NCBI RefSeq assembly: GCF_001039355.2
Contig: NW_019775483.1
Coordinates: forward strand, 345,361 to 368,810
Direction: 5' to 3'
Length of the DNA: 23,450 nucleotides
From: Lingula anatina
Lineage: Eukaryota > Brachiopoda > Lingulata > Lingulida > Lingulidae
Part shown: positions 1-9,420 of the stretch, one piece after another
How the letters are laid out: each line of letters begins with the position of its first letter
Numbering within the stretch: the stretch's first letter is position 1
Made by a program: the position numbers and the translations under genes
The notes under the pieces: model-generated
What the model was told of the DNA's origin: nothing
Seen by the model: the letters and a program-made list of their open reading frames with translations, nothing else
The model's database searches: none

Positions 1-215
1 GGGGGTGAGCAGGGTCTCGCTTTTTTGTATCTTTTCGGGTATAGACATCGTGAAACATACCTTAGCCAGTAACTTTCTCTTTATTATTTCCGAAACAATA
101 TGTCCATTTTGTCTCACAACATTCTGCAATTTTTTCTCCGTTAAATGCCTGTATAACCACATTTTTCGTAATTGATTTATTCCAATTATTAATTATAATC
201 ACTGTTTTTACACAG
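1..215 (+). other. Intron upstream of receptor-tail exon
   Basis: AT-rich sequence ending in a polypyrimidine stretch and an AG at 214-215, just before the first recognisable exon. A GTGAGC at 5-10 could be the donor of a preceding exon that lies almost wholly outside the window; this cannot be confirmed. Minus-strand reading frames here are interrupted and show no protein character. Confidence 0.55.
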
Positions 216-279
216 GTCAGAGGACGAGGAAGTGAAACCGCATGAAAACGAAATGTATACATATTCGGACCCCGCCATG
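216..279 (+). CDS. Penultimate exon, tyrosine-rich receptor-like tail
   Basis: A 64-nt exon between a TTTTTACACAG acceptor and an ATG|GTAAGG donor. Its first base completes a codon from the previous exon. The remaining 63 bases are open and encode an acidic stretch (SEDEEVKPHENE) followed by MYTYSDPAM. The exon ends on a codon boundary, which matches the frame of the exon starting at 620, and this phase agreement is the main support. The acidic residues and paired tyrosines fit a juxtamembrane or mid-tail segment of a cytoplasmic domain. The upstream exons, which should hold any ectodomain and membrane span, are outside the window, so the protein family is unidentified. Confidence 0.65.
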
Positions 280-619
280 GTAAGGAACAAGAAAACACTT
301 CTTTTCTCTCAAAATAAATTGATTCGGTTTCTTTTGTTTATAATAATTTTTGTAAGGCATTTGACAGTGTTTAGGCATATTGTTTAGGTGTGTGTATTGA
401 ATTATTAAAACGATTTCTTTGAAAATGATAAATTTTGGTTTTCCAAGGTAAGAGACCTTTATTTTGCTTTATCTCTCAAATTAAAAACAATTGACCCATC
501 TCTGTGAAGGATGAAAATGATTCCTGCATATTTACACATCAACTCAGAATGCCCCCTGGACAACTAACAGCTAACACAAACACAAACACAAAATTTATAT
601 TTCTAAATACTATTTTCAG
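280..619 (+). other. Intron within receptor-tail gene (340 nt)
   Basis: Starts GTAAGG and ends in a T-rich tract with TATTTTCAG. It is a phase-0 intron, AT-rich throughout. It contains an internal AAGGTAAGAG near 445-454 that resembles a second donor, but no open exon ends there, so it is probably a decoy. Confidence 0.6.
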
Positions 620-1267
620 AATGATCCCATTTATAACGACGGCACAAACACCAGTCATCCGGCTGCTGTCCCCTCCACCGCGGGGCAAGTGAAGGGCGGT
701 GCTTACGAGGTTCCCACCCGCGCGTCTGTGAGCAGCGCAAACAGTTACCAATTTTTACTCAGAGAAAACTCCCTCTACAAACCAACACAAAACACCGACG
801 AAAACCCTTACTATTCCACGGCCGAGGAAAATCAACTCCCTACGGCGCCCAGAAGGGCATCGAACTCAGAGGCTGGCGACTATTCTGACAGAACACCCGT
901 GGAAGGGACGTACTATACAACGACAGATGGCTCCTTACACCATTACACAGAAATTCCAAATGACGTCCACCCAAGTGCATACGAGATTCAGCTCCCGAGC
1001 GAGCCTGCGCCCGCGTCACCCCTATCGCCTTCCCAACCAGAATACCTTAACTTGATTGACTATACGGGGAACACGCCCAGGTCTCGCCCTGTGTCTCGGG
1101 CTGATCTTGAAGACAGTGGGTATAGTTTGGCCCGCGAGCCTGTTCATGACTATTTTGTGCTCGAGGACCCCAGTGAAACTCAGGGTGCTCAGGGGTCTGG
1201 CAGCCAGGTAAATCATGATTACTTTGTGCTGGAGGTGCCCTCACAAAACCAACGACACGTTTTATGA
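620..1267 (+). CDS. Terminal exon of tyrosine-rich receptor-like tail
   Basis: From the acceptor at 618-619 the frame is open for 215 codons to TGA at 1265-1267. Together with the exon at 216-279 it gives about 236 residues with about 18 tyrosines and many Ser, Pro, Asn and acidic residues. There are no cysteine-rich modules, no kinase motifs and no membrane segment. Tyrosine contexts include PIYNDG, GAYEVP, SYQFLL, PYYSTA, HYTEIP, AYEIQL and EYLNLI (1040-1057). The last is YxN, the known binding preference of Grb2-type SH2 domains, and several others are YxxPhi, as used in ITIM-like or endocytic signals. The end carries HDYFVLE twice (1145-1165 and 1214-1234). The likely role is a phosphotyrosine scaffold in the tail of a single-pass receptor of the multi-EGF, scavenger or Ig type. 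That role is inference from composition; the gene is not recognised. Confidence 0.7.
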   Translation, partial: NDPIYNDGTNTSHPAAVPSTAGQVKGGAYEVPTRASVSSANSYQFLLRENSLYKPTQNTDENPYYSTAEENQLPTAPRRASNSEAGDYSDRTPVEGTYYTTTDGSLHHYTEIPNDVHPSAYEIQLPSEPAPASPLSPSQPEYLNLIDYTGNTPRSRPVSRADLEDSGYSLAREPVHDYFVLEDPSETQGAQGSGSQVNHDYFVLEVPSQNQRHVL

Positions 1268-2156
1268 TGGAATATTAATGGAGAAGGGATTAAGTTGTAC
1301 TTACGATTTTTTATTTCACACGGGCGATTACTTAGTGCTGAATCAGGAATTTCACTGTTTCCAATCGCCCTGATTACTTAAATGCCGACGTCCAGCGCTT
1401 TCCTAAACGGCAATAATTTTGTGTTAAGTAACATGAACAAGTTGCAGGGGATTTGAATTGAAGCCCCTTCTGAAATGTTCATCAATTTTCAACAATTGTG
1501 TACCTTCTGTTACACTGGAAAGCACAATAATTTTATTCTAGACAAAGTCGCCGATACTGGATATTATTCACGTGGTAAATTTGATGGGACATTTTCGAGA
1601 AGACTAGTGCGTCTATTTGTCCTTGGTTCTCAGTTATGTCTGCACTACCCGCAGCGTCGGTAAACTACAAACCCTGTAGCGTCAGCGTAACATGGAAGAT
1701 TTCCCAAATAGGTCCTATATCTACCCTCTATAGCAAAAATTACAAAATTATGTAACAGACTTCTAGTAGACCGTGTGGTCAGAGAGAGAGAGGCGTATCA
1801 CCCGGACACCCAGCAGGAGGCGTTATATAAATGTCTGGGTACGAAAATTTGAATGTGATTTTTTTTAAACCTCCAGTTTCCAGAGCGCTCCAGTAGTGAA
1901 TTAGTTCGACGAACTCATAGCAAACAAACAGTTAATCCTTTCAGCGACCATTTTGACGGGTTTGGGGCATGCCTCTTTACAATGCTTTATATTATAATAA
2001 GTACATTCAGAGTGATTTTATTTCAATCATATGACTGTGATTTTAGTGACAGTATAACTTACATGACAAATAACCATATTCAATCTCATTGTTTTGTGAA
2101 GCACGATTTAATTAGATAATCAATCAAATAAATGTTTTGTTTACTTTGAAAATAAA
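1268..2156 (+). other. Presumed 3' UTR of the receptor-like gene
   Basis: Non-coding sequence after the TGA, increasingly AT-rich towards two AATAAA hexamers. A 62-codon open frame at 1475-1663 lies here but lacks protein character. No repeats or RNA structures stand out. The extent rests only on the stop codon and the poly(A) hexamers. Confidence 0.45.
2127..2156 (+). terminator. Paired AATAAA poly(A) signals
   Basis: AATAAA occurs at 2127-2132 and again at 2151-2156, followed by T- and GT-containing sequence. They are the first canonical cleavage and polyadenylation signals downstream of the stop at 1267 and precede the promoter-like region of the next gene. They are the best candidates for the mRNA 3' end. 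AATAAA is frequent by chance in such AT-rich DNA, so confidence is moderate. Confidence 0.45.
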
Positions 2157-2989
2157 TGTTATGTTCATTATTGAGAACTAATGCACATGCCTTCTATGAC
2201 ATGTTGCTAAATCCTTTACCATCAGTTGCTTTTTAGGCTCCTACTGGTGAAAAAAAAAGGGTTGAAAGAAATACCTTTAGGTACAAAAACAAACAACCAA
2301 TAACCAAAAAACATGTGCATGTTATTGTATCGGATCTGTTTTTAATTATGGTCGGAAATCTACATTCCAAACCAAGTGCACGCCGTAATTCCATACTTCA
2401 TGTTACGAGATGATTTTTAAATAGATAAATAAATAAATAAATAGACCTAAAACGAACTAAGCTTTGAAATTTCAATGGGAGATCTAGGATGGGCCCCAGC
2501 ATTAGATCGCTTAAATTGGGAACCCAGACCATTCTCTATTGAGACCCTGTTATGTTAGACCCTTTTTCATCCCCAAAGATTTCGAGGTAGCATTTAACCC
2601 TCTCGCCCTTTATAGAAACAGACTTAGAAGCGGAATGAAAAAAAAAAAAAATAAAATAAAAAAAAACATTATTAATTTATGTGCCTTACATATTATAATA
2701 GAAATTACATTATCTACTGTTTTTTCCCCTGCATGGGCAAAACCCAAAGTTCTCCAGTTTTAACTAGTTAGAATTAAAATTCAAACAAATTAATAAAATG
2801 AAGTCAATATGGTCATCATTTTTATTTAGATATATTTTAATTAAAATTGAACCAAATATGAATATGTCATGAAACGATTTTTTAAGTGAAGAATTTCTGA
2901 ACGAGTGACACAAGAAAGTTATTACATTCTCATTATAAACGTGATTGTGATTTTTAGAATATAATAACCGCGAGATGCATTAGTTGAGA
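2157..2989. other. AT-rich intergenic spacer
   Basis: No supportable gene. It contains an (ATAA)n microsatellite at 2425-2443 and an A-rich low-complexity run around 2637-2668. The reading frame across that run (2539-2763) is a product of the A tract. Confidence 0.5.
2425..2443. repeat. (ATAA)n microsatellite
   Basis: About five tandem ATAA units. The same tetranucleotide class recurs at 10307-10340, 17117-17150 and 18988-19020, always A-rich on the + strand. Confidence 0.8.
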
Positions 2990-3289
2990 TCTCCAAGTCA
3001 GTCTAGACACATTTCACAACTTGGGGCTCCACGGAGGTGAGTCACTCGAGGTCACTCATCCGGGTATTTTACAAAAGGGTAGCGACCCAGACGACAGCGC
3101 TGTGATTGGCCGAGCGGCTTCATGACGTCACAGGGTTGACATGTAAGCACAGCCAATATTTGCATGGCAACCGGCCTCCATTATCCTCCGTTTGAAAAAA
3201 ATAGCAACAAATTGTTTGGCTGTGGGAATAGGTAGCGACAAGATTCCTTGGAGATTGGACGCTTTAGATTCCATTCTCTACACTGACTG
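2990..3289 (+). promoter_or_regulatory. Promoter-like block upstream of DYRK2
   Basis: GC content rises locally and several exact transcription-factor consensus sites cluster within about 130 bases. These are an AP-1 site TGAGTCA at 3038-3044, an inverted CCAAT box at 3105-3109, a perfect palindromic CRE TGACGTCA at 3123-3130, a forward CCAAT at 3153-3157 and an octamer ATTTGCAT at 3158-3165. GGCAAC, an RFX-type half site, follows directly at 3166-3171. No convincing TATA box is seen. The arrangement fits a TATA-less, CCAAT/CRE-driven promoter firing into the kinase gene. The transcription start is not visible from sequence alone. Confidence 0.55.
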
Positions 3290-3322
3290 ATGGACAAGAG
3301 CTATGGTGAAGCGATCGAGTAG
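3290..3322 (+). other. Upstream ORF, MDKSYGEAIE
   Basis: ATG at 3290 is followed by nine codons and TAG at 3320-3322, ending 45 bases before the main start. It lies in a different frame from the kinase. If the transcript starts upstream of it, it would be a short uORF able to limit translation of the kinase. Whether it is in the mRNA is unknown. Confidence 0.35.
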
Positions 3323-3367
3323 GTTTTAACGTTAGATTTTATCTTGTTTCCTGCTGTGATCGAAAGA

Positions 3368-5011
3368 ATGTCTACTCGTTTGGTAAAACCTATGCCCGTA
3401 CAACGGACACGTTCTTTGATCGGAAATACAGACAATTTTATTGACAAACCGAACATGCATTTACCGCCTATTACCAGTCAGACGGGTATAGGGAGTACTG
3501 CACAAGGCCACCATCACGTCGGAGGACAGGGACTGAAGGTACAGCAGTTATACGATAATCATCATGACCACAAACACATACAAAATGGCGGGGATCAACA
3601 GAATAATAACCCCTCACAGTCGCAAGGTATCCGTCCAACGAGCGTAGGAAGCTCTGGGAGTAATCGTGGATCGGCGAGAAAAACAGCAATGACCCCTGAG
3701 ACTGCTATGAAACAGTATATGCATAAACTTTCCTCCTTTGAGCATCATGAGATATTTAATTATCCTCAAATCTATTTTGTGGGTCAAAATGCCAAGAAAC
3801 GCCAAGGTGTAACAGGAGGGGCTGGGAACAATGGTTATGATGATGACCAAGGCTCCTATATCCATATTCCACATGACCATATATCCTATCGGTATGAAGT
3901 TTTGAAAGTTCTCGGCAAGGGTAGCTTCGGCCAAGTTGTTAAGGCATATGATCACAAAAACAATGCCCACGTTGCCTTGAAAATGGTACGAAATGAGAAA
4001 CGATTCCATAGACAAGCTCAGGAAGAGATCAGGATTTTAGAACATTTGCGCAAACAGGACAAGGAAAATAACATGAACGTTGTACATATGAATGAACATT
4101 TCAATTTCCGTAATCATATATGCATCACATTTGAGCTTCTAAGCATGAACTTATATGAACTGATCAAAAAGAACAAATTCCAGGGATTCAGTCTACAACT
4201 GGTACGCAAGTTTGCTCACTCCATCTTGCAGTGCCTGGACGCCTTATACAAGAACCGCATTATTCACTGTGATCTTAAGCCTGAGAACATTCTGCTGAAA
4301 CAACAGGGTCGCAGTGGAATCAAAGTCATTGACTTTGGTTCAAGTTGCTACGAGCACCAGCGCATCTACACGTACATCCAGTCCCGTTTCTACAGAGCAC
4401 CCGAAGTGATCCTTGGATCGAAGTATGGCATGCCTATAGATATGTGGAGCCTGGGCTGTATCCTGGCTGAGCTCCTCACCGGATACCCTCTGTTCCCCGG
4501 GGAGGAAGAAGGAGACCAGCTTGCCTGCATAATAGAGCTCCTAGGTATGCCACCTCAGAAGCTGCTCGATCAATCCAAACGTGCCAGAAACTTCATCAGT
4601 TCCAAAGGGTTCCCCCGCTACTGCACTGTCGTCACACAGGCGGATGGACAAACGGTAATGTCCGGAGGGCGCTCAAAGCGTGGGAAGGCGCGGGGACCAC
4701 CAGGCAGCAAGGAGTGGTCAGCTGCATTGAAAGGTTGTGATGATCCGCTGTTTCAAGATTTCATGCGCCGTTGCCTGGAGTGGGACCCTGCAACGCGGTT
4801 GACCCCAGCACAGGCACTGCGACATGCATGGCTGCGACGCCGCCTTCCCAAAGCACCAAATGAGAATGCGACGAGAAATACGTCGGCTACAGGCAGTGGG
4901 ATCAAGCTGCCTAATGGAATTCCCAGTGGTAAAAACCGAATTCCACCCATTTCTGAGGACCCTGCTCTCAACACCAGGACTAAATTACCACAAATAGGCT
5001 CAACATCATAA
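3368..5011 (+). CDS. DYRK2: DYRK2-type dual-specificity kinase (intronless CDS)
   Basis: A class II DYRK of 547 residues that autophosphorylates on tyrosine and then phosphorylates Ser/Thr substrates. The family is known for roles in p53 signalling, proteasome control, a ubiquitin-ligase scaffold and, as worm MBK-2, the oocyte-to-embryo switch. Visible features are the DYRK homology box (about 121-140, [14 protein letters not shown]) and a kinase domain at about 176-488. The domain has the glycine loop GKGSFG (183-188), ATP lysine K205, alpha-C glutamate E220, gatekeeper F255 and HCDLKPEN with D302, K304 and N307. DFG is at 322-324, activation-loop YTY at 334-336 and APE at 344-346. A basic insert near 434-450 is typical of DYRK2/3/4. 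All catalytic residues are intact. The start is ATG 3368: an in-frame TAG lies at 3332-3334 and the frame before 3368 has no ATG. Vertebrate DYRK2 also has most of its coding sequence in one exon. DYRK3 ancestry shared with DYRK2 is possible in invertebrates. Confidence 0.95.
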   Translation: MSTRLVKPMPVQRTRSLIGNTDNFIDKPNMHLPPITSQTGIGSTAQGHHHVGGQGLKVQQLYDNHHDHKHIQNGGDQQNNNPSQSQGIRPTSVGSSGSNRGSARKTAMTPETAMKQYMHKLSSFEHHEIFNYPQIYFVGQNAKKRQGVTGGAGNNGYDDDQGSYIHIPHDHISYRYEVLKVLGKGSFGQVVKAYDHKNNAHVALKMVRNEKRFHRQAQEEIRILEHLRKQDKENNMNVVHMNEHFNFRNHICITFELLSMNLYELIKKNKFQGFSLQLVRKFAHSILQCLDALYKNRIIHCDLKPENILLKQQGRSGIKVIDFGSSCYEHQRIYTYIQSRFYRAPEVILGSKYGMPIDMWSLGCILAELLTGYPLFPGEEEGDQLACIIELLGMPPQKLLDQSKRARNFISSKGFPRYCTVVTQADGQTVMSGGRSKRGKARGPPGSKEWSAALKGCDDPLFQDFMRRCLEWDPATRLTPAQALRHAWLRRRLPKAPNENATRNTSATGSGIKLPNGIPSGKNRIPPISEDPALNTRTKLPQIGSTS

Positions 5012-5296
5012 GGATTACCATATCCTTAAGTGCAAGTATATCAAAAATGTGCATTTTAACTGAGGAAAAAAAAAACATTCAGGAATACTGTCTAAAATGG
5101 AATGGATAATTTCCATTTGAGGGTGATGAGAAAAAAATTCAATTAAATCAGCCGTCCATTTATTGACAAAAAAGTGATCTCTGTTTGAAGCCTGCACCAC
5201 CACTAGTAGAGATACATACTTAATTAACGACTATTGGAGAACTATAATGGAAAGTATTATGAATCGGTGATGAAAGGATGGACTGTGATGTTATTC

Positions 5297-5335
5297 TGTA
5301 TATTAGCGCACGACTATAGGAACATTGTGTACATA
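5297..5335 (+). promoter_or_regulatory. Pumilio-type elements 1 and 2
   Basis: TGTATATT (5297-5304, relaxed last base) and TGTACATA (5328-5335, strict UGUANAUA) lie 24 bases apart, about 290 bases after the kinase stop. PUF proteins bind UGUANAUA in 3' UTRs to repress or destabilise mRNA; binding here is inference. Confidence 0.4.
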
Positions 5336-7072
5336 ACAAACAAAACCAAACTCCTTTTTTATTAAGAAGTCATCCGGTGTTGTCTTATCTACATTGGAGC
5401 TCCCCCAGAGACTAGTAATGCACAATAATGGGGGAACATTTTAATTAATGCTAGGAGATTCTACTGCCATATCTTGGGTTAAAGAAACAACAGCAAGAGA
5501 CTGCTGAGTAATATTTCACAGGCACTGGTCCTTCTTTATTTAAGTTTATATATTAGGAAGCTGTTTTTCAATGCAATTCAATAATGTTCTCTTCAATGTT
5601 GACCAATTTGTGAGGTGAGTTTTTAGTTCAAATTTCATTTTAGAATCAAAAGATCCTGTTAGCTTGAGGGGTTTTGTTGAGTATGGATTTTTTTCCCTTT
5701 ACAATAAGCATAGGCACTATTGTGTCTGCGCAAAGTTTTATCGCTTTTACCATTATAGTGTACACATTCTCTTTTGCATTATTGAAAAGGTTGGGGCCAT
5801 TCTGGTTTCTCAGATGTGCCGTCATTTTACACAAATTGATGCTGGTATACAAAGTTGCTTGGTTACTAGGCTTGCTTCAGCTGTTTGCATCAGATTGCAG
5901 TAGACAGAACAATTTATTACGATTTTTTTTCACATGATATCCTGCATGTCCAGGGAGTAGGAGTAAATTGGATGTTTTTTATCAGATTGACTTTTATTGT
6001 CATTATAAGATGATTAATCTACACCAATATTATGGAATCTGCCGAGTATTGCAAAACGCCATTGCTCATTTTTAGTTGATAATCGGTTTTTATGTTTTGC
6101 TGATAGTGCATGGTCTACGGAAACAAGTCTCAGAACAAGGATAGTTTTAGAATGTACCGAGCATTTCTAGAATGTCAAGTGTATACACGGTACTTTTTAA
6201 AGTGGTAAAGTAGGGAAAAAAATCAATAATGAGAACTGCTGTCTACACATGCCCAACAATCACCTATTCGAAAGCCAGCTTGCTGGGTCTGCAAAATTGA
6301 CTTGAGAGTCCAGCTGTGGGTCATACACGGCTATTATTCATACAGAAATGATTACAGAATTGATAAGGCAACCTACTCTCATTGTATCATGTTTATAATG
6401 GTCCATATGCGAAGACTGGAAAGAGCGGGCGGGGAAATCGAATTGAATTAAGAGATCTGTGATGTTTTTATGACAACTGCTGATGGTTTATATAAATTTA
6501 ACAGGGCCTGTTTTTTTTTCCTCTCGGATTATACAGTGACAGTCTCAGTGACCTAATAAGATCAGACAGACTGAATAGACCTGTAGCACTTTCCTTTATT
6601 TATTTGTGTTCCATTTGGCAGCCAGTCCTGTCTAGGTATCCTTAGGATAATATCCATGCCTTTGTTCATACTACACTGCCGAGTAGTGAATGGACTGGGA
6701 GCTACCTGTGGTTAATTACAAATTCATGGTGGTAATATTAACCCATAGCTGGAGGGAGACAGGTAGCCGAGTGCCAACCTCGGTTCATTCTGCACGATTG
6801 TCACCCGGTTAATTCATAATCCAGAAATTGAGGGGAAAATTCAAGTTGAAAAATTCCACACCTTGACTAACTTGATTGTGTCAGTCTCAGTGTGGAGTCA
6901 AGCTTTGATGTCACGGGCTGTATTGACCTTAAGTCTTATCTAATCTTTAGACTTTGATGAATAACCAGAGAGCCTTATAGAATCCTACCTGTATGGACCG
7001 TAATTACTTCAATTAGTGCATCCCCAAGCAATTGTGAATTCTTTGCTTATTGTTAACCTACTAGCAATTACC

Positions 7073-7094
7073 TGTATATATATATATATATATA
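7073..7094 (+). repeat. (TA)10 run beginning with a Pumilio-type element
   Basis: TGTATATA at 7073-7080 merges into ten TA dinucleotides at 7075-7094. The strict PUF match may be a by-product of the microsatellite. Confidence 0.75.
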
Positions 7095-7307
7095 AATCTA
7101 AGTAAGGAAATATGAGTTCAGACTGTTGATCACCATCACATGAGCTGCTGTTAATGACACAGAAATGCCCCTTTCTATTGTGCTCTTTTTCTTCAAAGGG
7201 ACTAGTATGAACCCTCTCATGTGTAGGTCTCAGCTGCAATATCTAGCAATACTCAGTTTTGCAAAAATTGAAGCAAATGTAAGAGCAGATGGGAGAGGGT
7301 TTATGTA

Positions 7308-7335
7308 TTTTTTTTTTTTGGGGGGGGGGAGGGGG
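7308..7335 (+). repeat. T12-G10 homopolymer junction
   Basis: Twelve T (7308-7319) directly followed by ten G (7320-7329), then A and five G. The same T-then-G order on the + strand recurs at 10596-10621 and, in a looser form, at 18627-18683. Confidence 0.8.
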
Positions 7336-7386
7336 TCTATTCTGCTTCCCTTCAACAACTGACAATTTCCTCAGCAAGTGCTCAAA

Positions 7387-7394
7387 TGTAAATA
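7387..7394 (+). promoter_or_regulatory. Pumilio-type element TGTAAATA
   Basis: Strict UGUANAUA match in the presumed DYRK2 3' UTR. A second identical copy lies at 7772-7779. Confidence 0.4.
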
Positions 7395-7771
7395 CTGAAT
7401 GAGTATATATTGTATAGAAATCTATTATATAAGTGAAAGAGGAATATTTTTGTACCTAGACCTGGTATGTCTAGAGTCACACAAAAATTTAAGTCTCACG
7501 TGGAAGTAGAGTGTGCAACAATTTCTGGAAGCTAGACTACAAAATGCCAAGCACTACAAATAGAATACTGAAGAACACGGTTGAGTTTTTATTTTTGAAG
7601 GGGTCAACATATAATTGGCTCTTCACCTGGCCATATCTACGGCCCTCTGAATGTTTGGTTTAAACTATCAGTTCTATCTGTGTATACATGCAGAGATATG
7701 GGCTGATTTTTTGTAGTGAGCTTGAATGCCCTGTGCTTTACGACACTGGATAAATAACACCTTCCAGACCC

Positions 7772-7779
7772 TGTAAATA
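7772..7779 (+). promoter_or_regulatory. Pumilio-type element TGTAAATA
   Basis: Strict UGUANAUA match about 300 bases upstream of the proposed poly(A) signal. Confidence 0.4.
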
Positions 7780-8076
7780 TCACTCGTATTAATTAAGACA
7801 GGTGAGGTTTGATGAAGAAAATACAACCCCCACCTGAAATATTAGTTGAAAGTGGACACTGCTTTCATGCTGTTGTTATAATATCATTGTTTTTTATTGC
7901 TATTGGTATGATTCATTTTATTGTTTTATTTATCTTTTTACTCTGGAAAATGTGGTTATTACATAATACTACTCTTTCAAAAGCAAAACAAAAAAATGTG
8001 AAAATCGTAAGTAGATGTTACAGTACAACTGCGTGAAATCTGTATTCCCAACCTTGGAAATGTGATTTAGTCAAAG

Positions 8077-8082
8077 ATTAAA
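8077..8082 (+). terminator. Candidate DYRK2 poly(A) signal ATTAAA
   Basis: ATTAAA at 8077-8082, then about 20 bases later a GTGAGTCTTTG and T-rich stretch that fits a downstream GU/U element. ATTAAA is the commonest variant hexamer. The spacing is right, but no transcript evidence is available. Confidence 0.4.
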
Positions 8083-8100
8083 GACATTTTCATAAGTATC

Positions 8101-9270
8101 GTGAGTCTTTGTTATTTATTTTTCTTATATATGTTAACATATTAAATTTGGGAGTACCAATGCTTAACCAGACATTAACACCTGTCTTCAGTCTCCTCAA
8201 ATTACCTGTATTAACGAGCAGGTAATATACACAGTTGGGTTGATATCTTTTTATGACCAAAGGTGACGTGTAACTTTCCTTATCATAAAGAATAAAAAGT
8301 TCATTCTTATCCCAACGTGCAAATGAAACAATGTCCAGAAGCCATTTCATAAGTGATTCTTATTTCAATACGGCTTTCAATTTGTCAGCACAGCAAGGTC
8401 AGGCATAGCACTATTCTGGGGTCAAACAAAGCAGGCTGGAAGAAAGTGGGCCATAGAAATCTTACCGTCAGAGAAGCTATTTGAAAGAATATCAGTTTTA
8501 TTGATTTTCACCCGTTCACGCCGTTGAATAATACTAGTTGCAGTCTGTATTCATGCTCTTCTAACTTTGGTATGATTTGTCAGTGTGGAAACTGTTCAGT
8601 GTTTTAATATGATTATTCAGGTCCCTAGCCTTTTGACCAGAAAAAGGTTTGCTTAGAATCCAAAATTTGATCTAGATTTTATGCCAGTTCGTAAGTTGGG
8701 TCAAGTAAAGGGGTGAAAAAGACCCCCCCCCCCCCCTCTTTCAAATGGCTTGCCACAGGCCTGACAATCTTGATTAGTTATTGAAGAAAAAAAAGTAATT
8801 TGGGGAAAGGCATTTAGTACAATTATCCTGCCCTTGTTAAATTTATCTGGAGCAGTTGCGTCTTTTGGGATACTTGTATGTATTATTGATCAAGTCACTG
8901 TTCACCTATAACTATTGGACTTTACATGATTTTCATCACTTTAATTTTGACCTGTGCCCTCGGGTTAAAAAAATTGGGTACTTTTGATGGATAACAAATA
9001 CTTCACCAGCTTTTTGAAAAAAGAATACCACTGGCAGGTGATACAGTAAGGAAAAGGCCCACCACCCCTTCAGTTTTTTTACACCTGAAAGGCCCCATAT
9101 TAAACTGTGTTTGCAGTTTATCTCTATACTGACTGGGCGGAGAGGTCCACCTGCCCAGTTCTGGGTCAGTGCACAAGGCAGAGATAATAGCCAGTGGTCA
9201 TCTAAGTACAGGATATGAAGGGAATCTGGACGGACACCCAGGCCAGCCCATTGTTGGAGTGGGGGCGTCT
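8101..9270. other. Intergenic, no gene supported
   Basis: AT-rich, with a C14 run at 8723-8736. A minus-strand frame at 8090-8350 (86 codons) and another at 8936-9289 (117 codons) are open, but I recognise no motif, no splice context and no homologous family, so neither is called. Confidence 0.4.
8723..8736. repeat. C14 homopolymer
   Basis: Fourteen consecutive C following an A-rich stretch. Confidence 0.85.
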
Positions 9271-9420
9271 CGATAGTCCGAAATTTCATCGGTTCGATGG
9301 TTCATTGGTCTGAATGATAACATTTTCATCGTTTTTTTTAAATCAAGGATTCATTGGTCCAAGGTTCTATAGTGAACATTTGGACCAATGAACCTTCGGA
9401 CTATTGAACCTTTGGACTGT
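9271..9420. repeat. Foldback minisatellite built from TAGTCCGAA / TTCATTGGTCC units
   Basis: Short degenerate units recur in both orientations. GGTTCATTGGTC (9299-9310) and GATTCATTGGTCC (9348-9360) are both complementary to GGACCAATGAACC (9382-9394). CGATAGTCCGAA near 9271-9282 is matched in reverse by TTCGGACTATTG at about 9395-9406. The block can fold into a hairpin. It looks like a small array of about 10-11-base units in which part has been inverted. Its function is unknown. Confidence 0.6.

Larger units (their letters stand above)
5012..8100 (+). other. Presumed long 3' UTR of DYRK2
   Basis: About 3.1 kb of AT-rich sequence without a supportable gene, running from the kinase stop to a plausible cleavage site just after 8082. 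It contains five Pumilio-type elements, a (TA)n run and a T12-G10 tract. Hydrophobic open frames at about 5680-5937 and 7812-8036 reflect T-rich codons and are not annotated as genes. That this whole stretch is transcribed is inferred from the absence of an earlier canonical AATAAA on a quick read. Confidence 0.4.

Noticed and set aside
3344-3367. Extension of the kinase frame upstream to a TTG at 3344
   Set aside because: This is not an ATG, an in-frame stop lies just before it at 3332-3334, and the first ATG in the frame is at 3368.
3471-4015. Minus-strand open frames under the kinase gene
   Set aside because: They are shadows of the conserved kinase coding strand with no independent features.
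5680-5937. Hydrophobic small ORF after the kinase gene
   Set aside because: Phe/Ile/Leu content follows from T-rich DNA; no signal, no splice context and no known family.
7812-8036. ORF with an apparent membrane helix
   Set aside because: Lies in the presumed 3' UTR, and the hydrophobic run is the product of T-rich sequence.
8090-8350. 86-codon minus-strand ORF
   Set aside because: No recognised motif or promoter context; length is within chance expectation for a window this size.
8936-9289. 117-codon minus-strand ORF, the longest outside the kinase and the receptor tail
   Set aside because: It runs into the foldback minisatellite and shows no domain or splice logic; possibly a repeat fragment, but not supported as a gene.
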